This document shows, piece by piece, positions 9,364-18,191 of a DNA stretch of 60,215 bases (its first letter is position 1; each line of letters opens with the position of its first letter). The translations under genes were made by a program, and so were the position numbers. This DNA is from Lentisphaerales bacterium (GTDB taxonomy: Bacteria; Verrucomicrobiota; Lentisphaeria; Lentisphaerales; Lentisphaeraceae). The notes beneath the pieces were generated by a model, which did not search any database, was not told the DNA's origin, and was given only the letters and a program-made list of their open reading frames with translations. The stretch is taken from positions 1 through 60,215 of the forward strand of contig JAKVBD010000025.1 in assembly GCA_022446985.1 (NCBI GenBank). The letters are read 5' to 3'.

Positions 9364-12078
9364 TCAATCTATGTAGCTGAATTCATTGGAAATAAGTAAG
9401 GCCTGAGCCACTAATTCTCTGGTCTTTGTATCGCTTTCAAGTAATGGCTTAAGCTTTGCTATCTCTGCCTGATTTGGCTGACGACTGTAAAGCAATTGAA
9501 AGGCGTACTCAAGCTGTTTACTTGAATCTCGATGACGAGATTTTAAGCGATTATCTAAGCTCCTTGCCATAGTCATGATAAATTCGCTATTTAAGTAAAA
9601 TAGCTTTTGTTGCGGGACTGTTGTCAGGGTGCGTTTTGGCGCGGAATTGGCAGCTGACGGGAAATCAAAAGTCGCTCGCATGGAATCCGGAGCTGTACGG
9701 CTGACCTTAGCGTAAAGCATACGTCTGTTGAACTTAGTACTGGTAAAGCTACTGCCGGATGGACTGCCACCAACAGAGTTGTGTAATTTCCCAGCAACTT
9801 TCAGAATACTGTCGCGCATAGCTTCGGCATCCATACGTTTTAAATTCTGGCGCCAAAGGTATTTATTATCGCCGTCTAGAGCAGCATTGCTTTCATTGTC
9901 CTGACTGCTTCTTTTATAAACTTTGGAAAGCATAACCGTCTTAATCATCTTCTTCACCGACCAATCATTTTCCATAAATTCAACAGCCAGCCAGTCGAGC
10001 AATTGCTTATTAGATGGAGCATCTCCCAATTTACCAAAGTTGCTTGGGGAAGTGACGATTCCTTTGCCAAACAGGTTATGCCAGATTCGATTCACCATAA
10101 CTCTGGCCGTTAATGGGTTTTCCTTGCTGGCGATTAAATTTGCCAATTCCATACGGCCACTGCCATTTTTAAAATTTAATGGCTCACCATTATTCAACGC
10201 GCTTAAGTATCCACGTGGAGCTACTTCTCCGAATTTATTTGGATTGCCACGGATATTGATCTTCATATCGCGAAAATTTCCTTCCCAAAGAGCGTGCACC
10301 AAAGCTGGAGTTTTAGGTTTATCTGTCTTTAGCTTTTTGAGTAAGCTTTTATACTCAAAAGCATCAGCAGATAGCATCTTTTTTGTGTCCGCTTTCAGAT
10401 ACTCATCTTTGTTGATTTTCTTCTGCTCTTCCAGCCATGACATGGGATTTTTATCAAAGACATTGAAGATCGCCCCGTTTGTTTTTTCCTGACCGCCATT
10501 TTTGCAGAAGACCCCAACTTCCGCTTTAAATTTCTGCCAATGTCCTGCTGGAATCTGGAACTTTAAAACAGTTGTTCCGGACATGTGAAGGCCATGGTTG
10601 ATAACTTCACCATCAACGATTATGGCGTCCTCTCCCATGTCGAACTTGGCACCAAAATACTTGTTATCCGTAAAGACCACTTCTGGTTTGATTGTCGATA
10701 ACTTCAGCTTCTTGTCGCCATTAATTAAAACCGGGTTGATCCAGGCTGTGAAGTGAAATTTGTACTTCTTTGATTCTTTATTTTGAACGACAAGGTAAAG
10801 TTCTTTCTTACCCGAGATATTGGTGTACACCAGACCTCTGTGGTCACGTGACTTATTGGTAATTAAATCGCTGGAAAAAAGTGGCGCTATTTTACTCGAA
10901 GTCTTAAATTTCGACTTGAGGTAAAGTTCTTTCAGTCTGTTTTTTATGTTGCCATAATTTAAGAGTTTACGGTGATACTCTGCGACTTCCTTTTTTGATG
11001 CCGCAAAGCGATCATAGGTTCTGGTACTTTTAAAGACACTCGCCATGGAGTAATAATCTTTAGTCGGAATAGCATCGAACTTATGGTCATGGCAACGAGC
11101 ACAGGAAACAGTCAACCCAAGAAAGGCCTTCGAAACAACATCAACCCGGTCATCCAACTCATCCGCCAAAGCTTTTTGGACTTCCGTTCTTTTGAAGTAC
11201 ATCGGCCCAGTCGAAATAAGACCGGTGGCGGCATTCTCTGCTGGAGTTAAGCCAGAGATTAAATCAGCCGCTAATTGGCGACGGATAAATTCCGTATATG
11301 GCAGGTCCTCATTGTAGGCTTTCACCACCCAATCGCGATACTTCCAGGCACTGTGCAATTTCTTTTGCTGAAAGGCATACGGTTGGTCATCACCATAACG
11401 TGCGACATCCAGCCAATGACGAGCCCAACGCTCGCCAAAGTGAGGTGAATTCAGAAGGCGATTTACAAGCTTTTCAAAAGCTTTTGGACTCTTGTCGTTT
11501 AGGAAAATCTCTGTCTCATCCGGTGTTGGCGGCAGTCCAATTAAGTCAAAAGAAGCACGACGGATAAGTTCTACTTTTGTCGCTTGAGCATTCGCTTTTA
11601 GGTTCTGCTTTTTGAGATCTGAATCTATAAAACCATCAATAGATTCACCTGACTTTTTTGGTTTCTGATAAGCCCAATGCTGTAGTTCTTTTTGCCAATC
11701 GTAACCTTTACCGAGATCAACTTTATTTTTTGATTTCGGCATGGGTGCCCCCATCTTCACCCACTTTTCAAGAGTCGCAATATCTGCAGCAGGAAGAGAA
11801 TTCTTAGGAGGCATTTCTATATCTTCATCAAGACGCTTCACCGCTAAAAGAAGTGAACTTTTCTCTACCTTGTCATAATCAATAATCTTTCCTGAGTCAC
11901 CGCCATGTAAAATACCTTCAGGAATATCGAGACGCAGGCCGCCTTTCTCTTTTTTCTCATTGTGGCATTTGTTGCAATGCTGTTCAAAAATCGGCTTCAC
12001 TTTGCTTTCAAAAAAGTGAATGCCTTCGGTCGCCTGGACGGCCGTTGCCAAGAAGCAAAACAAAATAACTTTTATCAA
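9364..12078 (-). CDS. PSCyt1-DUF1549-DUF1553 cytochrome-like secreted protein
   Basis: About 904 aa. I place the start at a TTG at 12078, because AAGGAG sits seven bases upstream and the protein then begins directly with a signal peptide (LIKVILFCFLATAVQA). The longest frame begins at 12129. PSCyt1 carries the haem c motif CNKCH (about residues 35-39) with MPPKNSLPAADIATLEKWV. DUF1549 shows LIRRASFDLIGLPPTPDE, ERWARHWLDVARYGD and a second CXXCH, CARCHDHKFDAIPTKDYY. A long insert follows, probably a sugar-binding beta domain. DUF1553 then has NPLTARVMVNRIWHNLFGKG and LLDWLAVEFMENDWSVKKMI. It heads the operon with DUF1501, sulfatase and pseudopilin. A role in electron transfer or surface polysaccharide handling is inference. 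Confidence 0.93.
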   Translation of the reverse strand: MIKVILFCFLATAVQATEGIHFFESKVKPIFEQHCNKCHNEKKEKGGLRLDIPEGILHGGDSGKIIDYDKVEKSSLLLAVKRLDEDIEMPPKNSLPAADIATLEKWVKMGAPMPKSKNKVDLGKGYDWQKELQHWAYQKPKKSGESIDGFIDSDLKKQNLKANAQATKVELIRRASFDLIGLPPTPDETEIFLNDKSPKAFEKLVNRLLNSPHFGERWARHWLDVARYGDDQPYAFQQKKLHSAWKYRDWVVKAYNEDLPYTEFIRRQLAADLISGLTPAENAATGLISTGPMYFKRTEVQKALADELDDRVDVVSKAFLGLTVSCARCHDHKFDAIPTKDYYSMASVFKSTRTYDRFAASKKEVAEYHRKLLNYGNIKNRLKELYLKSKFKTSSKIAPLFSSDLITNKSRDHRGLVYTNISGKKELYLVVQNKESKKYKFHFTAWINPVLINGDKKLKLSTIKPEVVFTDNKYFGAKFDMGEDAIIVDGEVINHGLHMSGTTVLKFQIPAGHWQKFKAEVGVFCKNGGQEKTNGAIFNVFDKNPMSWLEEQKKINKDEYLKADTKKMLSADAFEYKSLLKKLKTDKPKTPALVHALWEGNFRDMKINIRGNPNKFGEVAPRGYLSALNNGEPLNFKNGSGRMELANLIASKENPLTARVMVNRIWHNLFGKGIVTSPSNFGKLGDAPSNKQLLDWLAVEFMENDWSVKKMIKTVMLSKVYKRSSQDNESNAALDGDNKYLWRQNLKRMDAEAMRDSILKVAGKLHNSVGGSPSGSSFTSTKFNRRMLYAKVSRTAPDSMRATFDFPSAANSAPKRTLTTVPQQKLFYLNSEFIMTMARSLDNRLKSRHRDSSKQLEYAFQLLYSRQPNQAEIAKLKPLLESDTKTRELVAQALLISNEFSYID

Positions 12079-12129
12079 TTCAAATCTCCTTTCTTGCAGG
12101 TGAATTGTCATGAAGAAAAGAGATGACAC

Positions 12130-12435
12130 ATGAGTTTTTGATTTTTTTATAATTGCCCGATAGGACAGGCGGATTTTTAATTATTCTTAAACAGGATTTA
12201 CACGAATAAGTAAGATTTACAGGGAAAGTTTAGGCAAATTAACAAACCTTCGGAGCATCGGCGACCTCGCCGGTAAAGAACATGATCGAGGAAGAGTCAC
12301 ATAAATGCTACAATATTCATGACTCGTATTCATTAAATTAGAAAAAATCAAAAAATGGTGTGACCATTGCGTCCCTGACTACATATAAGCTTAATGAAGG
12401 AGAGTTGCCGATAACTTTGGCAATGTAAAAATGCG
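12130..12435. promoter_or_regulatory. Divergent promoter region between two cassettes
   Basis: About 300 bp separate the cytochrome-like gene (minus) from the ECF sigma gene (plus), so it must hold promoters for both. It contains AACAGGATTTACACGAATAAGTAAGATTTACAGGG (split here only for description: 12190-12224), resembling dispersed intergenic repeats seen in many environmental bacteria, and a GC-rich dyad CGGCGACCTCGCCG near 12257-12270. No copy of the TGTTA-N5-TAACA palindrome is present. No promoter could be assigned with confidence. Confidence 0.4.
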
Positions 12436-12984
12436 ATGACTGATAACGAACTGATACATAAAATTCTAGCAGGGAATATTGATGATTATGCCCTGTTAAT
12501 AGACCGGCATCAACACAAACTTCAAAGCGCTCTGGCGTTCTATTGTCAAAGCACCAATGATGTTCAACACTACCTTCACGAAAGCTTTGTCATGGCTTAT
12601 ACAAAACTTTCACAGTTTAACCAGGAATACAGTTTTTACCCATGGCTTAAAAAGATCAGCTTAAATCTTCTACGAGGAGATATCCGCAAAAATAAGTCGC
12701 TTTCTGAACGAGCCGTAAAATACATGGAAATGCAACTTAATGCCGATGACGAACACGCTCAAGAAGATGACAAACTCACCGCTCTGCAAGGCTGTATCAA
12801 TGAACTTGAAACAGGTCAGCAACAACTCCTGAAAAATCGCTATTGGCAGAAAGAAAGCATCGATACCTTAGCGTCTAAACTGGATCGCAAACCGAGCGCT
12901 TTGAAAATGCAGGTCATGCGCATACGCGAGTCTTTGAAAAAATGCATAAAACTAAAAATGGAGCTCGAGAATGCCGGAGTTTAA
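12436..12984 (+). CDS. ECF RNA polymerase sigma factor
   Basis: The 182-aa product has sigma region 2 (YALLIDRHQHKLQSALAFYC, LHESFVMAYTKLSQF, FYPWLKKISLNLLRGDIRKN) and region 4 (LETGQQQLLKNRYWQKESIDTLASKLDRKPSALKMQVMRIRESLKKC). It is only distantly similar to the sigma factor at 5.3-5.9 kb. The DAEDILQE stretch of that protein is replaced by DVQHYLHES here, so the two belong to different branches of the family. The stop at 12984 lies 14 bp inside the FecR-like gene, showing translational coupling. It probably drives the downstream FecR-pseudopilin-glycosidase cassette. Confidence 0.88.
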   Translation: MTDNELIHKILAGNIDDYALLIDRHQHKLQSALAFYCQSTNDVQHYLHESFVMAYTKLSQFNQEYSFYPWLKKISLNLLRGDIRKNKSLSERAVKYMEMQLNADDEHAQEDDKLTALQGCINELETGQQQLLKNRYWQKESIDTLASKLDRKPSALKMQVMRIRESLKKCIKLKMELENAGV

Positions 12985-14362
12985 AGAACAACTGAAAGCT
13001 TACCTCCATAAGGACAACAAAACCTCAGAAGACTGCACTGCCCTGCTCAATGAAAATCCCGAGGCTCTCCTCGAAGAACAAGAGCTCGAGAATCTCATTG
13101 AACTTTCATTTAACCCAGTTGATGTAAAAAAGTCTGTCCTTGATGATCTCAAGGAATCAGCCCAAAAGCCGGTTTCTGACTTTGCATTAAATATTGTCGA
13201 AGAGATCAAAGAACAGGAAGCCAAAAAACCAGAACCTATACAGTTTGCCATTTTAGCCATCGCCGCCTCGCTGGTACTTGGATTAGTATTCTTTGGCGTA
13301 CCACAAAGCTTTGAGCCGAAAATAAGCTTTAAAGATCCACAAGAAAACCACCAACTGTCTTCTCACAAAGAAACTCCCCAAATTAAAAATAACCTACAAA
13401 TCCTCTCTCCGGAGAAAAATGTAAAAGAACTTGTTGATATAGGTGATTCCGTTCAGGGAGAAGGTAGACTTGCATTACCTGAAGACGTCAATGTCGCGTC
13501 CTATGATCAAGCCGAATATACTTTTGAGTCGACTCCAAAGTCATTTCTGAAAATGACCCGCGGCAAGGCTCTAATAGATGTCAAAAGCCGCAAGGGTAAA
13601 ACTCCTTTGTACTTTAATCTGCCGCATGGCCAAGTCGAAGTTACCGGTACACAATTTGAGCTGCTTGCCACTCCTCACATGTCATCAGTAAAAGTTACCG
13701 AGGGCACCGTCAATTACATCGCTAAAGATAAAACTGTGCAAGTTACTGAAGGGCAAACCGGCTCCAGCTCAAGTCAGTTTATAAAAGCAGGCTACAATCT
13801 GGCTGACACTATACTACACTACCACTTCGACTCTCCTGACAGCCTACTTAATACCAATAACTTAGATCTTGTTTATGGAGCCTCTGGAAACTCATTACAG
13901 ATGAATGGACAAACCTATATAGTTTTATCACCCCTGGCTTTGTCTTCGAAAAGAAGCCTGTCATTTTGGGTAAATACAGATGAATTAGTCGATCAGGAAA
14001 AAACTATATTATCGCTCACTGAGGGTGGCAATATCCTCCATTTCTATATGCGGGGAGAAGAAATTCATATGGAGTCCAAAGTTCCTAAAGCAAAGGTTAG
14101 AAAAACAAACTTCAGAGTGCGTTATGGCTGGCACCATATATGTCTCATTCAGGATCAAAATAAGTATCGTCTTTATTTGAATGGAACCAACCTTAAAAAT
14201 GGCACCTTGCCTTCCTTTGAAACTCCGCATCTATCCATTGGAAGTAATCAAAACAGCTTTGCGGGAAAACTGGATGAACTCAGGGTTATTAATCGCCTTC
14301 TTAGTTCAGATGAAGTTTTAATTTTAAAAGAAGAAAGAAATTTCAGCTATTCAATAAAGTAA
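12971..14362 (+). CDS. FecR-like anti-sigma factor with LamG C-terminal domain
   Basis: The 463-aa protein has a cytoplasmic acidic N-terminus (about 90 aa), one membrane helix (FAILAIAASLVLGLVFFGV), a proline/lysine-rich linker, a FecR domain (YTFESTPKSFLKMTRGKALI, FNLPHGQVEVTGTQFELLA, VKVTEGTVNYIAKDKTVQVTEG) and a C-terminal LamG/concanavalin A-like domain (ILHYHFDSPDSL, RSLSFWVNTDE, WHHICLIQDQNKYRLYLNG, GKLDELRVINRLLSSDEV). It therefore senses in the periplasm through a probable sugar-binding domain and signals to the overlapping upstream sigma factor. A GGAGCTCGAG site precedes the ATG. The sister protein at 3.9-5.3 kb has the same plan with a different sensor domain. Confidence 0.88.
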   Translation: MPEFKEQLKAYLHKDNKTSEDCTALLNENPEALLEEQELENLIELSFNPVDVKKSVLDDLKESAQKPVSDFALNIVEEIKEQEAKKPEPIQFAILAIAASLVLGLVFFGVPQSFEPKISFKDPQENHQLSSHKETPQIKNNLQILSPEKNVKELVDIGDSVQGEGRLALPEDVNVASYDQAEYTFESTPKSFLKMTRGKALIDVKSRKGKTPLYFNLPHGQVEVTGTQFELLATPHMSSVKVTEGTVNYIAKDKTVQVTEGQTGSSSSQFIKAGYNLADTILHYHFDSPDSLLNTNNLDLVYGASGNSLQMNGQTYIVLSPLALSSKRSLSFWVNTDELVDQEKTILSLTEGGNILHFYMRGEEIHMESKVPKAKVRKTNFRVRYGWHHICLIQDQNKYRLYLNGTNLKNGTLPSFETPHLSIGSNQNSFAGKLDELRVINRLLSSDEVLILKEERNFSYSIK

Positions 14363-14425
14363 ATTTTCGCATTCGACTTCGGCAACACATATCTTAGATA
14401 TGAATCAATCCGGAAATTCTGCAGA

Positions 14426-15361
14426 ATGCTTAGAAAGAGAGACTTTACACTTCTTGAGTTATTGGTCGTCATGGCGATCATGGCCATCCTTGTCTCTATT
14501 CTTCTACCTTCACTCATAGATGCCCGGATCGAAGCAAAGGTCGCCGACTGTGCCAGCAACCAAAAACAAATCGGCAAAGGTATGTATGGTTATAGCAGCG
14601 ATAATTCGGGCAAGTTGACCTATACAGCCTGGGATATCGGCGAAAACTGGCCCGCGGCAGCACCATCTGATCCAAGTAGTCATCCAAATAGTGCCGGAAA
14701 ACTCGGAGGTCACGGAGTCAGTTGGACCGACAATATAAACCCCTACATGGGCGGCGATCTCAAAACCTGGGAAGATAAACTGGGATTCCTGGATATAAAT
14801 GACCCTCGCGGCATCCCGGCCCTTGCCTGTCCTGCTGATGAATGGGGCCCGAGTCAATCAGGAACTGCCGCCATGAGTTATGGTGCAAATGAATTGGCAC
14901 TTGGCAAAACGAACCCCAATGCAGCTCCTATTGACTCTGATGGCGATGGTATAATCGATAATAAAAAACCTTATCACTATGATGACGACGGTACCTCCCT
15001 AGATCAAATCGGTCAAATGCATGCCGGTATGATTATCGATGCAGCAAATACCTTTGCCGTTTCTGATGCACCCATCAACCACGTGAACAGTTCTAGACAG
15101 GGCAGTACACATGGCCGTCACTCAATCAAGAAACTTTATAATGACAATGCCCCAGATACAAAAGCGCAACTGATGATCCAATTCTGGCCAAACGAAGATG
15201 AATGGGAAAGAGATAACATGGCAGCACTTCTCCTGCATAAGGATCGATTTAACTACTTATTTATTGATGGCAGTGTAAGAGTTCTTCGACCTCATAACAC
15301 TATCGGCACAGGATCTCTACAGGCACCCAAAGGAATATGGACAATCAACAGTGAAGATTAG
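14426..15361 (+). CDS. Pseudopilin with H-X9-DG ending and Ca-binding-like loop (tandem copy 1)
   Basis: The 311-aa protein has a short prepilin leader (MLRKRDFTLLELLVVMAIMA) and the SILLPSLIDARIEAKVADCA stalk. The globular domain holds CPADEWGP, SYGANELALGKTNPNAAP, an Asp-rich loop DSDGDGIIDNKK (about residues 171-182) of the thrombospondin type 3/dockerin kind, and the terminal H-KDRFNYLFI-DG motif, which has the H-X9-DG spacing of the PVC pseudopilin family. It is very similar over its whole length to the next gene, so the pair is a tandem duplication. It follows the FecR-LamG gene by 63 bp and is probably co-transcribed. Confidence 0.9.
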   Translation: MLRKRDFTLLELLVVMAIMAILVSILLPSLIDARIEAKVADCASNQKQIGKGMYGYSSDNSGKLTYTAWDIGENWPAAAPSDPSSHPNSAGKLGGHGVSWTDNINPYMGGDLKTWEDKLGFLDINDPRGIPALACPADEWGPSQSGTAAMSYGANELALGKTNPNAAPIDSDGDGIIDNKKPYHYDDDGTSLDQIGQMHAGMIIDAANTFAVSDAPINHVNSSRQGSTHGRHSIKKLYNDNAPDTKAQLMIQFWPNEDEWERDNMAALLLHKDRFNYLFIDGSVRVLRPHNTIGTGSLQAPKGIWTINSED

Positions 15362-15438
15362 AAAAAATTAAAAAAACTTGTGACCAATCAATTTTGACTT
15401 CATATAAAGTTTAAAAGTTAGACATTCTGCGAGGTTTT

Positions 15439-16380
15439 ATGAATATTAAAAATATAGGTCGATTTACGCTATTGGAGTTACTGATCGTAATTTCAGTCAT
15501 GGGCATTTTAATAACTCTACTGTTTCCCTCCCTCACCCGTGCAAAAGAAGAAGCCAAACTGGCTGTATGTGGCAGTAACCAAAAGCAAATCAATGTTGGA
15601 CTCTATGGCTACTCTGCCAATAACTCTGGAAAACTTACCTATACTGCCTGGGATCTTGGCGAAAATTGGCCCAATGCCGCTCCATCTGATCCAAACGATC
15701 ACCCAAATGGCGCCGGAAAATTGGGAGGACATGGAGTTAGTTGGACCGATAATATAAATGTTTACATGGGAGGGGATTTACATACCTGGGAAGACAAACT
15801 CGGAATCCTTGACATAGATGACCCAAGAGCGTTACCCGGCTTTGTCTGCCCTTCAGATATATGGGGGCCTGAAATGTCAGGGAAAGCAGCTATGAGCTAT
15901 GGTGCCAATGAGCGCATCCTTGGTAAAACAAACCCAAATGCCGCTCCTGTAGATGATAATGGCGATGGTATAATTGACAATAAAGTTCCTTATCACTACG
16001 ACGACGATGGCAATGCCCTGAACCAGATCGGTCAAAGGTTTGCCGGGCAGATCATTGACCCAAGCGCTAGTTTTACCATTTCAGATGCTCCCATCAACCA
16101 CCGAAACAGCTCTAGGCAGGGAAGTACTCACGGCCGTCACTCTATTTCAAGACTGTATAACGAAAATAGCCCGGACCCAAAAGCCCAACTTATGATTCAA
16201 TTCTGGCCAAGTGAGGAGGAGTGGGAAAGACTGAATATGGCGGCTCTGGAAGTACATAGAAAACGTTTCAATTATCTCTTCGTTGATGGCAGCGTTAAAG
16301 TGATGAACCCTTATAACACGCTTGGAACTGGAGACCTAAGAAAACCAAAAGGAATTTGGACCAATGCTATCGATGACTAG
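15439..16380 (+). CDS. Pseudopilin with H-X9-DG ending and Ca-binding-like loop (tandem copy 2)
   Basis: The 313-aa paralogue of the preceding gene aligns almost without gaps. It has the leader MNIKNIGRFTLLELLIVISV, the stalk LLFPSLTRAKEEAKLAVC, the Asp-rich loop DDNGDGIIDNKV, and the ending H-RKRFNYLFV-DG. A GCGAGG ribosome-binding site lies before the ATG. Differences cluster in surface positions (for example ICPSDIWGPEMSGKA versus CPADEWGPSQSGTA), as expected if two subunits of one fibre have specialised. The stop codon overlaps the start region of the glycosidase gene, so the two are translationally coupled. Confidence 0.9.
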   Translation: MNIKNIGRFTLLELLIVISVMGILITLLFPSLTRAKEEAKLAVCGSNQKQINVGLYGYSANNSGKLTYTAWDLGENWPNAAPSDPNDHPNGAGKLGGHGVSWTDNINVYMGGDLHTWEDKLGILDIDDPRALPGFVCPSDIWGPEMSGKAAMSYGANERILGKTNPNAAPVDDNGDGIIDNKVPYHYDDDGNALNQIGQRFAGQIIDPSASFTISDAPINHRNSSRQGSTHGRHSISRLYNENSPDPKAQLMIQFWPSEEEWERLNMAALEVHRKRFNYLFVDGSVKVMNPYNTLGTGDLRKPKGIWTNAIDD

Positions 16381-17299
16381 ACTACTGATACTAGCGCTTT
16401 TTTTCTCCTCTGGACTCTTCGCTGACAATAAAAAATTCAGCAAGGCAGAACTAAAATTACCCGGTAAAAAAGGCGTCTGCTTTACTCTGCGCACTTCAGG
16501 GAAACAAGGACTGATCAAAGAAAATCTTCCCAAGATTAAAGCTCTTAACGCCTACTGGAACTACTCGTGGCACTTTCACCTTATCAATGATCAACCAAAG
16601 AATATGGAATTTTTGCCGATGTCATGGGGAGCCTGGGGGCACGAAAAGTTCAAGCAGGACTTACAAAAATACGTCGTTCCTAAGATTAAATCGGGACAGG
16701 TCAAACGCTTCCTGGCTTTTAATGAACCCGACAAAAAAAATCAGGCCAACATGCCTTATAAAAAAGCCTTAAGTTACTGGCCGCTTCTGGAAAAATTAGG
16801 CGTTCCTTTAGCCAGCCCCGGCTGTGCTAATCCGGAAAGTATAGCCGATGGCTCTGCCCAAGGAGTACGAGGCACCTGGATGAATGACTTCATGAAAGAA
16901 GCCGATAGCCGCGGCTACCGCATAGACTACATAGCGACACACTGGTATGGCGGTTGTGATGTCAAAAAATTTAAAGAAAAAATGCGCCGCATTTATGAAA
17001 AATATGGCAGACGCCCTTTGCTTATCACCGAATTTGCAGTAGCTGACTGGCGCGCTAAAAACGTAACGAAAAATAGACACCCAAAAGCCAAAGTTCTCGA
17101 ATTTATGAAAGAAGTACTGCCGTGGCTCGAAGAACAAGACTGGATAGCAGGATACTCATGGTTTTCATTTCGACGCAATGAACCTCCAGGCACATGCTCG
17201 GCACTATTTGACATGAAAGGAAATATGACCGCTTTGGGTAGATATTATAAAAGTGTCACTACCGAAAACCCAAAAGGCGATCAATCGATCTCTTACTGA
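16373..17299 (+). CDS. Secreted glycoside hydrolase, GH128-like (Glyco_hydro_cc)
   Basis: The ATG at 16373 overlaps the pseudopilin stop, and a second ATG at 16364 is also in frame. Signal peptide TRLLILALFFSSGLFA. The TIM-barrel motifs match the GH128/asl1-like family of beta-1,3-glucanases: KRFLAFNEPD (acid/base Glu, residue 121 counted from 16364), IDYIATHWYGG, RRPLLITEFAVADW (nucleophile Glu, residue 223) and IAGYSWFSFRR. At about 310 aa it has the size of a single catalytic domain. Its place at the end of a sigma-FecR-LamG-pseudopilin operon suggests that the cassette senses and attacks a beta-glucan such as laminarin. The substrate is inferred from the family. Confidence 0.85.
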   Translation: MTRLLILALFFSSGLFADNKKFSKAELKLPGKKGVCFTLRTSGKQGLIKENLPKIKALNAYWNYSWHFHLINDQPKNMEFLPMSWGAWGHEKFKQDLQKYVVPKIKSGQVKRFLAFNEPDKKNQANMPYKKALSYWPLLEKLGVPLASPGCANPESIADGSAQGVRGTWMNDFMKEADSRGYRIDYIATHWYGGCDVKKFKEKMRRIYEKYGRRPLLITEFAVADWRAKNVTKNRHPKAKVLEFMKEVLPWLEEQDWIAGYSWFSFRRNEPPGTCSALFDMKGNMTALGRYYKSVTTENPKGDQSISY

Positions 17300-17324
17300 T
17301 ACAATTCCCTCTTCCACAAGGTAA

Positions 17325-17370
17325 AAGACTGGCTTCACACTTTATAGAAGATGTGAAGACAGTCTTTTTT
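17325..17370 (+). terminator. Rho-independent terminator after glycosidase gene
   Basis: A long stem of AAGACTG-GCTTCACA and TGTGAAG-ACAGTCTT with one bulge and a short A/T-rich loop is followed by TTTTTT. It closes the 12.4-17.3 kb cassette. Confidence 0.85.
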
Positions 17371-17506
17371 ATTGTCTTTCTGCTCGGATCCTCCAAGATC
17401 ATTCTGTAACAATAAAACACTAACTGGCAACCTGAATTCAAACGCCCGTAACAACTGTTTCGTTTCATTGACTAAGTTGGCTCAAGCTTAAAAAAGGAGC
17501 CAAGAA

Positions 17507-18048
17507 ATGAAATACTTACTGATCATCACCATGTTGTTTGCGAATCTTGTTAATGCCAATACCAAAACAGAAAACCTGAGGTGATTTAAGATTACATGTA
17601 CCATCTCCAGGGAAATGTCCTTCTCAGTGCACCAACCGCAATTACTCAAGTCGATAACGAGGCAGTCATTCGGATTGTCACAGAAAAATATCTTACAAAA
17701 AATTGGGATATCGATACCGAAACGATGCTGCCAAAATCAGGTTTTGATGTCCCGACAGACTTTGGCTTAATTCAAAAAGTCACTATTAAAGAATTATAAA
17801 AAGACGGTCAAAAGTTAAATCTTCTTCATGGTGAATCAGTTCTTCGTTCACAGGAAAATACTCCCGAGTCAACTGCAGAAAAACCAGACTCTTCCAGTAA
17901 AGATTCTCTATTCTTTCAAACTGAGAAAATAGTCCATTTTGCCTTCGATATGACATCTAGAAAAGAAGTCTAATATACTTTTAAAGAAGGCGAGAAAACT
18001 TACAAAGTCGATATAAAAGTCATAAGGGAAAAGCCAGAGGAAAACTAA
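17507..18048 (+). pseudogene. Decayed gene for a small secreted protein (secretin-like segment)
   Basis: An AAAAAGGAG site and ATG start a clear signal peptide (MKYLLIITMLFANLVNA), but the frame closes after 25 codons. Homology-like sequence resumes in another frame from about 17577 (LQGNVLLSAPTAITQVDNEA, VIRIVTEKYLTKNW, DVPTDFGLIQKVTIKEL). It then runs through in-frame TAA codons at 17797 and 17971 to KEGEKTYKVDIKVIREKPEEN and a stop at 18046-18048. The middle resembles the beta segment of secretin-type proteins (tentative). The last 20 codons are nearly identical to those of the small ORF at 24.34-24.45 kb, so one is a copy of the other. The sequence after the stop resembles the end of the aldolase gene at 24.6 kb. 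Confidence 0.6.
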
Positions 18049-18191
18049 AGCACCAAGAGCTTCAAGACTCACTTTTTAATTATGCTTATTCCGATCTGCT
18101 AAATTCTCGACTGTAATTACTGTCGGGAATAGATGTGTACGAGCTTTGGTAAGCTTGGAGATAATTTCAAGAAATAGCCCTTGAGGAAGAC
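18049..18191. other. Degenerate copy of the aldolase gene 3' end plus a dyad
   Basis: The sequence TAAAGCACCAAGAGCTTCAAG beginning at 18046 resembles TAAAGCGCCAAGAGACTCAACG at the end of the 24.6-kb aldolase gene (24594 onward), in the same orientation. Further on, 18103-18130 is an imperfect palindrome centred on GTAATTAC, downstream of the cytochrome gene on the minus strand. It lacks a good T-run, so it is only a possible terminator. Confidence 0.4.

Noticed and set aside
18103..18130. Rho-independent terminator for the DUF1592-type gene
   Set aside because: The palindrome is imperfect and lacks a following T-run on the minus strand, so it is not called as a terminator.
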